From an uncultured Ruminococcus sp. (GTDB taxonomy: Bacteria; Bacillota; Clostridia; Oscillospirales; Ruminococcaceae), in contig UQEM01000010.1 in the NCBI GenBank assembly GCA_900540005.1, positions 1 to 33,984 on the forward strand: 33,984 nt of DNA, written 5' to 3'. Position numbers and translations under genes: made by a program. Positions 22,995-30,698 of the stretch are shown piece by piece (within the stretch, counting starts at the first letter, position 1; every line of letters starts with the position of its first letter). The notes under the pieces are model-generated. The model was given only the letters and a program-made list of their open reading frames with translations, was not told the origin of the DNA and searched no databases.

Positions 22995-25154
22995 TTGTAC
23001 ATAGCACACATTAACGACAATGGCGACGAACAAAGTGTTGCGGCGCACCTTCACGGGGTAGAGGAGCTTTGCCGCAATTGGGCGATTCCGCCCGCAAAAG
23101 ATCTGGCAGCGACAGCAGGCAGACTCCACGACATCGGAAAGTATTCCAAAAAGTTTCAGGAACGCATTCGCGGCAACAATCACATTCAAGTTGAGCACGC
23201 GATATGCGGCGCAAAAGAGGCCGAGGTTCTCTTTGGTAAAAAATCTCCATGTGTTCCGCTGCTGCAATATGTTATCGCAGGACATCACACAGGACTGCCC
23301 GACGGTGGTTCAAGAGTCGAGTTAGAAGGCTCTACGCTTCGCGCAAGACTTAAACACGAGACTGAGGATTACAGCGCGTACAAAAATGAAATAACGGTCG
23401 AATGTCCGTCAAATGAAGCGATCAGCTACATTACCAATGGCTGTCAGGAAAAGACGGAAGCAGTTGAGCGCTTTGCTTTTCTGACAAAGTACATATTCTC
23501 ATGCCTGACTGACGCAGATTTTCTTGACACCGAGCATTTCTGTCAGCCGAACATAAAACGCGGCATGGGCGGAGATTTTGTTAAGGCTCTTGACCGCGTA
23601 AACGAAAAACTTGCGCAGTTCACCGCGAATACTCCCGTAAAGAGAGCGCGTGCCGAACTCCAGAAACAGGCGCTTGAAAACTTTGACGACAGTGCCGATA
23701 TCAGTTTTCTGCAAATGCCCACGGGAAGCGGAAAAACTCTTTGCAGCCTGAAACTCGCGCTTGAACACGCGGTTCGCAAGGGCAAGGACAGGATAATCTA
23801 CATAATCCCCTACACCTCGATAATTGAACAGACCGCAAGAGTTTTCTCGGATATTCTCGGTGACAGCGTTGAGATACTCGAACATCATTCAAACTATGAT
23901 TTTGACGCAAAGGACAAGCCGACTTCAACCACCGCGGAGAAACTCAAAAAAAGCTGTGAAAACTGGGACGCCAAACTTATTGTTACGACAAACGCGCAGT
24001 TTTTCCAGTCGCTTTACCACTATAAAGGAAGCCGACTGCGCAAGCTGCATAACCTTGCAAATTCCGTGCTGGTCTTTGACGAGATACATATGCTGCCCAC
24101 CGATCATCTCCAGCCGTGTCTGCGCGGAATAGGCTATATCACGAAATATCTGAACAGCCACGCGATACTTCTTTCAGCGACAATGCCCGACTTCATGCCG
24201 CTTCTGGACAAGTATGCGAACATGGCTGAGATCCGTGAGCTTATTACCGACAAGAGCAGTTTTAGTTCATTCGCGAACTGCCGCTATACGTTTCTCGGTC
24301 ACAGGGATTACAGCGGAGTTGCCTTTGAAGCGACACAGCACGAAAACGCGCTGTGTGTCGTAAACACCCGAAAGGCTGCGCGTGAACTCTATAACCTTGT
24401 GGGCGGCAAAAAATACCACCTCTCAACGTTTATGACTCCCGTTAATCGTTTGGAGATACTTAAAAAGATACGCGCCGCTCTTGATGAAAACGAACCTGTT
24501 ACAGTAATTTCCACCTCCTTGATAGAGGCAGGGGTTGATCTTGATTTTGCAGCAGTATTCCGTCAGATCTCAGGATTAGACAGTATTTTGCAGGCAGGCG
24601 GACGCTGCAACCGCGAGGGTCTGAGAGAAGGTTCACAGGTGTTCGTCTTTGAGAGCGATGATATGCCCAAGGGCGACTTAGGCATACGCGCCGAGATCGC
24701 TAAAGGTCTGATGAATGAATTTGAAGATATAAACTCCCCCGACTGCATCAAGGAGTATTACAGGAGACTTTTCTTCCACCACAGTGACGTGATCGAACGC
24801 AATTCAATTGTATTTTTCAACGAAAACCACTTTGATACAAAGCATAATATCTGCGATATTCCGTTCAGGAGCTACGCTGAATACTTTGAGTACATAAACT
24901 CCGAAAGCATTGCCGTAGTTGTACCTCACACAGATGAGGCTGTGGAGTTTTTAAGACAGGCGGAGTTCGACCCCTCAGTCAAACGAAAGCTTCAGAGGTA
25001 CACGGTTTCGGTTTATCCGTATATGCTCCGCGACCTGCTTGAACGCGGAATAGTGTGTGAGCGATCGGGAATGTTCGTCCTCGGTGCAATTCAGTATTAC
25101 AATGAGGAAACTGGACTTACCGATGAAACAAACGACAGTTATTTTATTCAATAA
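22995..25154 (+). CDS. cas3: CRISPR-associated helicase-nuclease Cas3 (subtype I-C)
   Basis: A 719-aa fusion of an N-terminal HD nuclease and an SF2 helicase, which degrades DNA licensed by Cascade. HD domain: AAHLHGV (H18/H20), GRLHDIGK (H45, D46), VEHAICG and AGHHTG. Helicase: Walker A MPTGSGKT (241-248), DEIH box (362-365), LLSATMP (motif III) and QAGGRCNREG (motif VI). All key residues are intact. The start is TTG 22995, with GGAGGG six bases upstream; no ATG fits. First gene of the operon, 17 bases before cas5c. Confidence 0.96.
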   Translation: MYIAHINDNGDEQSVAAHLHGVEELCRNWAIPPAKDLAATAGRLHDIGKYSKKFQERIRGNNHIQVEHAICGAKEAEVLFGKKSPCVPLLQYVIAGHHTGLPDGGSRVELEGSTLRARLKHETEDYSAYKNEITVECPSNEAISYITNGCQEKTEAVERFAFLTKYIFSCLTDADFLDTEHFCQPNIKRGMGGDFVKALDRVNEKLAQFTANTPVKRARAELQKQALENFDDSADISFLQMPTGSGKTLCSLKLALEHAVRKGKDRIIYIIPYTSIIEQTARVFSDILGDSVEILEHHSNYDFDAKDKPTSTTAEKLKKSCENWDAKLIVTTNAQFFQSLYHYKGSRLRKLHNLANSVLVFDEIHMLPTDHLQPCLRGIGYITKYLNSHAILLSATMPDFMPLLDKYANMAEIRELITDKSSFSSFANCRYTFLGHRDYSGVAFEATQHENALCVVNTRKAARELYNLVGGKKYHLSTFMTPVNRLEILKKIRAALDENEPVTVISTSLIEAGVDLDFAAVFRQISGLDSILQAGGRCNREGLREGSQVFVFESDDMPKGDLGIRAEIAKGLMNEFEDINSPDCIKEYYRRLFFHHSDVIERNSIVFFNENHFDTKHNICDIPFRSYAEYFEYINSESIAVVVPHTDEAVEFLRQAEFDPSVKRKLQRYTVSVYPYMLRDLLERGIVCERSGMFVLGAIQYYNEETGLTDETNDSYFIQ

Positions 25155-25171
25155 GACAGGAGGTATTTTTC

Positions 25172-25867
25172 ATGGGGTATGGAATCTCAATTATCGTTGA
25201 GGGCGATTATGCCTGCTTCACTCGGCCGGAAATGAAAGTGGAACGCGTGAGTTATGATGTCCCGACGCCGAGTGCTCTTGAGGGACTTCTGAAAAGCATT
25301 TACTGGAAACCCGCGATACGCTATGTTATTGATAAGATCGTGGTCTGCAACCCGATAGTATTCACCAACATACGCCGAAACGAAGTTAAGGACAAGGTAC
25401 ACATCACCGCAAAGCAGATAAAGGAAAATGATCCGCCCGAATTTTACACCGCCGACAAGCGTACACAGCGCAGCAGCATGATACTTAAAAATGTCAAATA
25501 CGGCATAAGTTTTCACTTTGAGCTTACTGGTATACGTTCCGAAAAAGAGGACGAGTGCGAAGAAAAGCACTACAATATCATGCTTCGGCGTCTGAGGAAC
25601 GGTCAGCATTTCCGACAGCCTGTACTCGGGTGCAGAGAGTTCGCGGTCAGGTCAATAACACTTGCGGATTCACTTGACGCTCTCAGGACAGACGAGACCT
25701 TGTGTGGTGAACGCGACCTCGGATATATGCTATACGGTCTGAAATTCACGGGCGACAACTGGGAAAAGCATAAATTTTCCGATGAAGCCGAAGCCGTATA
25801 CTACCGCCCGAAAATGATCGACGGAGTTATCGATGTCGCGAAGTACAGGAGGGATACGGTATGCTGA
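25172..25867 (+). CDS. cas5c: Cas5c, CRISPR RNA processing endonuclease and Cascade subunit
   Basis: A 231-aa RAMP protein. In subtype I-C, which lacks Cas6, Cas5c (Cas5d) cuts the repeat hairpin and holds the crRNA 5' handle. The family N-terminus is seen: GYGISIIVEGDYACFTRPEM and YDVPTPSALEGLLKSIYWKP, the latter carrying the conserved Pro/Ser/Gly-Leu-Leu block. The start is ATG 25172, with AGGAGG upstream. It overlaps cas8c by seven bases. Length is normal for the family. Confidence 0.95.
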   Translation: MGYGISIIVEGDYACFTRPEMKVERVSYDVPTPSALEGLLKSIYWKPAIRYVIDKIVVCNPIVFTNIRRNEVKDKVHITAKQIKENDPPEFYTADKRTQRSSMILKNVKYGISFHFELTGIRSEKEDECEEKHYNIMLRRLRNGQHFRQPVLGCREFAVRSITLADSLDALRTDETLCGERDLGYMLYGLKFTGDNWEKHKFSDEAEAVYYRPKMIDGVIDVAKYRRDTVC

Positions 25868-27672
25868 TACAGGCGCTTTGCCAATACTATGACATGAACA
25901 CGGAGGAAGTAAGCGACGGAGTTCCAAAATACTTTGAAAATGTTGAGATATCGCACAAGATCTTTCTCACTCCGGAGGGAAAGATCAGCAGTATTCAGGA
26001 CATACGGGAAAAAGTTGGAATTGACGGCAAGAAAAAGCCTGTCGTCAGAAAGAAAACATTTATCCTCCCCATGCGTTCGCAGAAACCGGGAATTGACCTT
26101 AATATTGCCGAGCACCGTCCGCTGTATATTTTCGGACTTAACTACGACAAAAAAAGCGATTCATTCACGCCTGAGGACAATACCAACAAGGCGAAAAAAT
26201 CACATGAATGCTTTGTAAACGGCAATCTTGAATTTTGTGAGGGACTCGACTCCCCTATTATCAATGCATTCCGTGAATTTCTCATCAATTGGAATCCTGC
26301 GGACGAAACGGAGAATCCTCATCTGAAAGCAATTTCCAAGGACTATTCCACGGCTTCCTACTGTTTTGTCCTTGCGGGAGGTAGTGACCTTCCACTGCAC
26401 GATGATGTACTGCTGAAGAAAAAGTACACAGAGTATGCCGAGTCAAAAGAGTCAGACTCGCAGAGCAGAAAAACGTTGTCCATGTGCCCGATCGAGGGTA
26501 AAATGCTACCTGTTTCCAAAATTCATAATAAGATAAAAAAGGGAATTCGCGGCGGCAATGCCACGGGAATGACTCTGGTCGGATATAATGCCGAGTCATT
26601 TGAGTCATACCGCAAGGAACAATCTTATAACAGCAATATTTCCGAAAATGCTATGGAAAAATACACGGCGGCTATGAACTACCTGCTCACAAATTCCATG
26701 CACCACCTTTACCTTGATGACATGACCCTTTTCTATTTCGGACTTTCGCCCGATGAGGAGGAAGAATGCGATTGCTTCTCGCAATTTCTTAATTGTTCGG
26801 ACGATGGCGATGAAGTAACTGAATTACAAAAAGATCTCCACGCAGCCGCAAAAGCATTCCAAAACGGAACTGTTCCAGATATCAGTGTTTTCACAAAAAA
26901 CACCGACTTCGTCATTGCAGGTGTAACGCCAAATGCCGCACGAATTTCGGTAAAGTTTCTGCTCCGCGGATCGTTCGGAAATATCATGAAGAATCTGTTT
27001 CAGCATCAGAACGATCTGAATACAGAGAAAAACGAAAATTTAATACCGATGTGGCGCATATTCAAGGAGCTTGTTTCCCCCAAGGAAACAAAAGGGAGCA
27101 TACCTCCCCCGCTGCAATCCGCAATAATGCTCGCGGCTCTGAACGGCACACGCTATCCCGATGCTATGCTGCACACAGTCCTGCGCAGGATAAAGACCGA
27201 TGATAGTATGGGCGCTAAATTCGGAGCAATAAAAATAGGACTTATAAAAGCATATCTGAACCGCAAAGCGCGGTTATCAAATAATAAGGAGGAGATCACA
27301 TTGGCACTAAATACGGAAAACAAAAACCCTGCATATCTCTGCGGAAGACTGTTCGCAGTTCTGGAGAGAATACAGCAGAAAGCATCAAGTGATAAGCTCA
27401 ACCGAACAATAAAGGACAGCTTTTTTGCATCAGCTTGTGCAAGACCTGTGTCGGTTTTCCCGAGGCTTGTAAAGCTCTCGCAGAATCACATGGCAAAATT
27501 TGAAAATGACACATATTGGCAGAAACTTATCGGCGAGATCATGAGCGGTCTTGACGGACAGTTCCCCTCAACAATGCCGCCTGACGATCAAGGCAGGTTC
27601 ATTATCGGATACTATCAGCAGAAAAATGCATTATGGGATAAAAAATCCACTGAAACAGGAAAGGAAGATTGA
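25861..27672 (+). CDS. cas8c: Cas8c (Csd1), large subunit of the I-C Cascade
   Basis: A 603-aa large subunit that recognises the PAM and recruits Cas3. It begins MLIQALCQYYDMNTEE, a usual Csd1 start, overlaps cas5c by seven bases, and ends in the four-helix region that also serves as Cas11c from an internal start at 27301. Typical in length and position for I-C. The stop is TGA 27670-27672, three bases from the cas7c ATG. Confidence 0.95.
   Translation: MLIQALCQYYDMNTEEVSDGVPKYFENVEISHKIFLTPEGKISSIQDIREKVGIDGKKKPVVRKKTFILPMRSQKPGIDLNIAEHRPLYIFGLNYDKKSDSFTPEDNTNKAKKSHECFVNGNLEFCEGLDSPIINAFREFLINWNPADETENPHLKAISKDYSTASYCFVLAGGSDLPLHDDVLLKKKYTEYAESKESDSQSRKTLSMCPIEGKMLPVSKIHNKIKKGIRGGNATGMTLVGYNAESFESYRKEQSYNSNISENAMEKYTAAMNYLLTNSMHHLYLDDMTLFYFGLSPDEEEECDCFSQFLNCSDDGDEVTELQKDLHAAAKAFQNGTVPDISVFTKNTDFVIAGVTPNAARISVKFLLRGSFGNIMKNLFQHQNDLNTEKNENLIPMWRIFKELVSPKETKGSIPPPLQSAIMLAALNGTRYPDAMLHTVLRRIKTDDSMGAKFGAIKIGLIKAYLNRKARLSNNKEEITLALNTENKNPAYLCGRLFAVLERIQQKASSDKLNRTIKDSFFASACARPVSVFPRLVKLSQNHMAKFENDTYWQKLIGEIMSGLDGQFPSTMPPDDQGRFIIGYYQQKNALWDKKSTETGKED
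27301..27672 (+). CDS. cas11c: Cas11c small subunit from an internal start within cas8c
   Basis: In frame with cas8c there is a perfect internal ribosome site AAGGAGGAG (27286-27294), six bases before TTG 27301. This gives a 123-aa protein (MALNTENKNPAYLCGRLFAV...), the C-terminal helical part of Cas8c. In other I-C systems Cas11c is made exactly this way and lines the Cascade belly. The site is stronger than the one for cas7c, suggesting high output as needed for several copies per complex. Confidence 0.85.
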   Translation: MALNTENKNPAYLCGRLFAVLERIQQKASSDKLNRTIKDSFFASACARPVSVFPRLVKLSQNHMAKFENDTYWQKLIGEIMSGLDGQFPSTMPPDDQGRFIIGYYQQKNALWDKKSTETGKED

Positions 27673-27674
27673 AT

Positions 27675-28541
27675 ATGTCAGACGTAATTAAGAACAGATA
27701 TGAATTTGTAGCTCTCTTTGATGTTGAGAACGGTAATCCTAACGGTGACCCCGATGCAGGCAATATGCCGAGAACTGACCCAGAAACTTCCCTCGGTATC
27801 GTAACAGATGTCTGTCTCAAGCGCAAGATACGCAACTATGTTGAACTTGCACGCGAGGGCGAGGCAGGTTACAATATCCTCATAAAGGCGGACAAGGCTC
27901 TCAACACCAAATTCACGGAAGCTTACGAGGAACTTGGACTTAAAACAGGTCAGAAGGGCAAAAATGCAAATGATGTTGCCACTGCTCAGAAATACATATG
28001 CGATAACTATTTCGACGTAAGAGCTTTTGGAGCTGTTATGAGTACCGGAAACGATCCCTGCGGCATAGTAAGAGGCCCTGTGCAGCTTGCTTTCGCAAAG
28101 AGCATTGACCCCGTTTATCCGCAGGATATCACAATAACACGACAGGCTAAAACAACGGAGGAAAGACAGGAAGTGGGCAATACCGAAATGGGTAAGAAAT
28201 CCATTATCTCCTACGGTCTTTACCGTGCAGAGGGTTATGTTTCGGCTATGCTCGCACAGAAAGTAACGGGATTCAATGAGGATGACCTCGAACTCCTGTG
28301 GAATGCCGTACTCAATATGTTCGAGCACGACAGAAGTGCTGCACGCGGCAAGATGACAGTCCGCAAGCTTTATATTTTCAAGCACGACAGCGCGCTCGGA
28401 AATGCTCCCGCAGGTGTGCTCTTTGATAAGATAGAAGTTGCAAAAAAAGCTGATATTGCTATTCCGAGACAGTTCTCCGATTATGAAATAACCGTTGACA
28501 GCACAATGCCGGACGGAGTTACACTTATCGAAAAGCTATGA
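27675..28541 (+). CDS. cas7c: Cas7c (Csd2), Cascade backbone
   Basis: A 288-aa RAMP protein that polymerises along the crRNA. The signature FDVENGNPNGDPDAGNMPR is the typical Csd2 start, and RGPVQLAFAKSIDPV follows in the centre. I chose ATG 27675 (MSDVIKN), with AGGAAG upstream, over TTG 27669. It overlaps cas4 by four bases. Confidence 0.96.
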   Translation: MSDVIKNRYEFVALFDVENGNPNGDPDAGNMPRTDPETSLGIVTDVCLKRKIRNYVELAREGEAGYNILIKADKALNTKFTEAYEELGLKTGQKGKNANDVATAQKYICDNYFDVRAFGAVMSTGNDPCGIVRGPVQLAFAKSIDPVYPQDITITRQAKTTEERQEVGNTEMGKKSIISYGLYRAEGYVSAMLAQKVTGFNEDDLELLWNAVLNMFEHDRSAARGKMTVRKLYIFKHDSALGNAPAGVLFDKIEVAKKADIAIPRQFSDYEITVDSTMPDGVTLIEKL

Positions 28542-29200
28542 TGTCCGAAAAGCCTGTTTCGCTCCGCATGATACAGCACTATATGTACTGTCCGCGCAGA
28601 TTTGCACTCCTTGAACTCAATCAGGACTGGGCTGAAAACGCCGCGGTAGTAAATGCCAATATCCTGCATGAAACAGTTCACAGTGACAAGCCACGGTATA
28701 TGCCCAAAGGGGTGGTCGCGGAAAATTCCGTAACCGTATGGAATGATGAGTATTCGCTGCTCGGAGTGTGTGACTGTGTGGAATTTGTACCCGATAAAAA
28801 CGGTATCGAAATTGCGGAGCATGACGGGCGCTATCGTGTAAGGCTTGTTGAGTTCAAGCCTACCGCACCCAAAAGCGAGGCATTTTATCCGTCCGATGCG
28901 ATCCAGGTCTACGCACAGAAGCTTTGCGCCGACAGCGTATGGAATTGCGACTGCGAGGCATATATCTACTACTCCTCGACCAGAAAACGCGTAAAGCTGC
29001 CGTTCGATACTGAGGGGGACTATTATCACAGCTTGCTGTTGCAGTATCTTTCCGAGATGAAGAAAATATCCGAAACACATTCCATTCCGCCGTGCCGAAA
29101 GGGACAGGTTTGCAGCAATTGTTCGCTTTATAACGACTGCTTTCCGAAAGCTCCGGCGCAAAGTGTTCGCGGCATGATCGACAAAATGTGGGAAGAATAA
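28538..29200 (+). CDS. cas4: Cas4 RecB-like nuclease for spacer acquisition
   Basis: A 220-aa Fe-S nuclease that trims prespacers and selects the PAM. The N-terminal cysteine is in YMYCPRRF (C18). The RecB motif is VRLVEFKPT, and the QxxxY motif is DAIQVYAQKL. The C-terminal cysteine cluster is CRKGQVCSNCSLYNDC, together completing the 4Fe-4S site. The start is ATG 28538 overlapping the cas7c stop (ATGA); ATG 28541 is equally possible. It fits the I-C operon order. Confidence 0.95.
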   Translation: MMSEKPVSLRMIQHYMYCPRRFALLELNQDWAENAAVVNANILHETVHSDKPRYMPKGVVAENSVTVWNDEYSLLGVCDCVEFVPDKNGIEIAEHDGRYRVRLVEFKPTAPKSEAFYPSDAIQVYAQKLCADSVWNCDCEAYIYYSSTRKRVKLPFDTEGDYYHSLLLQYLSEMKKISETHSIPPCRKGQVCSNCSLYNDCFPKAPAQSVRGMIDKMWEE

Positions 29201-29235
29201 TTTCAACGCACTAAACAGGCTATAAGGAGGGTAAA

Positions 29236-30312
29236 ATGAAAAAACTGCTCAATTCACTTTATATTCTTGACGAGACAGCCTACCTTTCTCTGGACGGCGA
29301 AAACATCGTTTGTAAATTTGATGAAAAGCCGCCTATGCGCGTCCCACTTGTCAATCTGGAAGATATCTATGTTTTCGGCTACAGCGGCTGCTCCCCTGCC
29401 CTTATGGGAAAATGTGCGCAAGAGGGCGTTGCACTGAATTTCTTTACGCCAAACGGTTCGCTTCTCGCACACATACGAGGCAAGACCAAGGGCAACATTT
29501 ACCTCAGAGCAGAGCAGTTTCGGCTATTTGCAGATCCGCCACTTATCCTTGCTCAGAATACTGTTGCAGCCAAGCTTTACAATACCTGCTTTGTGCTGAA
29601 AAGAAGCCTTAAAGATTATCCTCAGATAGATGAGGACGGAAAGGTCTCGGAGTGCATTGCCTATCTAAAGGAACAGATAGAGACGGTCTATGAATACAAT
29701 GACCGAGACACGATAATGGGCGTTGAGGGTAGCTGTGCAAAACAATATTTCGCAGTTTTTGACCGAATGATCCTAAAGCAAAAAGAGGATTTTTACCTGA
29801 CCTCGCGAACTAAGCGTCCTCCGCTTGACCGTGTAAATGCTGTGCTCTCATTTCTGTATACTATCTTCACTTCGCACTATGCTTCGGCGCTTGAGGGAGT
29901 CGGTCTTGACAGCTTTATGGGCTATTTTCATACAATGCGCCCGGGACGTAGCAGTCTCGCCTGCGACCTCGTTGAAGAAAGCAGATGTATTGTTGAACGA
30001 CTCGTGCTTACTATGATAAATCTGAAAATACTCAATGCGGATGATTTTGAAACACAGTCGAGCGGAGCTGTTATGCTGAACTCTGACGGCAGGAAAAAAG
30101 TTATTACGCAATGGCAGGAAAAAAAGCGGTCGCAGATAATGCACCCGTATCTTAAACAGAAAATCCCGATAGGACTGCTGCCGTTCGTGCAAAGTAACCT
30201 GCTGGCAAAATATGTTCGCGGCGAGATATCCGAATATCCGTGCTATTTGCAGAAATGGGGGATAAGCTATGATGACGCTTGTAAGCTACGATGTGTGCAC
30301 TACAGATGCTAA
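29236..30312 (+). CDS. cas1: Cas1 integrase
   Basis: A 358-aa Cas1 of the I-C type, which inserts prespacers at the leader-repeat junction with Cas2. Conserved catalytic parts: MGVEGSCAKQYF (metal-binding Glu), GYFHTMRPGRSSLACDLVEE (His and acidic residues). The start is ATG 29236, with AGGAGGG upstream. It is slightly long at the C-terminus (DDACKLRCVHYRC) and overlaps cas2 by 44 bases in another frame, more than usual. Confidence 0.96.
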   Translation: MKKLLNSLYILDETAYLSLDGENIVCKFDEKPPMRVPLVNLEDIYVFGYSGCSPALMGKCAQEGVALNFFTPNGSLLAHIRGKTKGNIYLRAEQFRLFADPPLILAQNTVAAKLYNTCFVLKRSLKDYPQIDEDGKVSECIAYLKEQIETVYEYNDRDTIMGVEGSCAKQYFAVFDRMILKQKEDFYLTSRTKRPPLDRVNAVLSFLYTIFTSHYASALEGVGLDSFMGYFHTMRPGRSSLACDLVEESRCIVERLVLTMINLKILNADDFETQSSGAVMLNSDGRKKVITQWQEKKRSQIMHPYLKQKIPIGLLPFVQSNLLAKYVRGEISEYPCYLQKWGISYDDACKLRCVHYRC

Positions 30313-30559
30313 AGGCAAAAGCAGACTGCGCAAAATAGCAAAGCATTGCCAGAATTACGGACAAAGGGTTCAGAATTCGGTTTTTGAGCTTGATGTGGAC
30401 TACGGAACTTTTCTGAAGATCAAGCACAAACTTCTGGAACTTATGGACAGTGAAAAGGACAGTCTGCGAATTTACTACCTTGGGAACAACTGGGAAAAGA
30501 GGATCGAGCACTTTGGCGCTAAAGAGACCTATAACCCCGAAGGTGTTCTTATAATTTAA
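30269..30559 (+). CDS. cas2: Cas2
   Basis: A 96-aa ferredoxin-fold partner of Cas1, whose dimer measures and places the prespacer. Family features: MTLVSYDVCTTD (beta-1), QNYGQRVQNSVFEL and DSLRIYYLGNNWEKRIEHFG, typical of I-C Cas2. The start at ATG 30269 lies inside cas1 with a purine-rich GGGGGATAAG upstream. Last gene of the operon, followed by the leader. Confidence 0.95.
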   Translation: MMTLVSYDVCTTDAKGKSRLRKIAKHCQNYGQRVQNSVFELDVDYGTFLKIKHKLLELMDSEKDSLRIYYLGNNWEKRIEHFGAKETYNPEGVLII

Positions 30560-30698
30560 TCGGCGAACCGCAAATAAAAGGAATACTGCGGTAGGTTCGC
30601 CGTAATATAAGCACAAAAAATACATCCAAAAAGCAGTATTCCTGATGTCCGCCTCAATATATTGGAGTGTGGCTCTATATTTTATACAAGATATAGGG
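30560..30698 (+). promoter_or_regulatory. CRISPR leader with two interlocked inverted repeats
   Basis: These 139 bases separate cas2 from the first repeat and hold promoter and integration signals. Arm A CGGCGAACC (30561-30569) pairs with GGTTCGCCG (30594-30602). Arm B AGGAATACTGC (30579-30589) lies in the loop of A and pairs with GCAGTATTCCT (30633-30643). The order A-B-A'-B' is that of an H-type pseudoknot. A 10-base palindrome CAATATATTG (30655-30664) is nearer the array. No firm promoter could be assigned. Confidence 0.8.
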
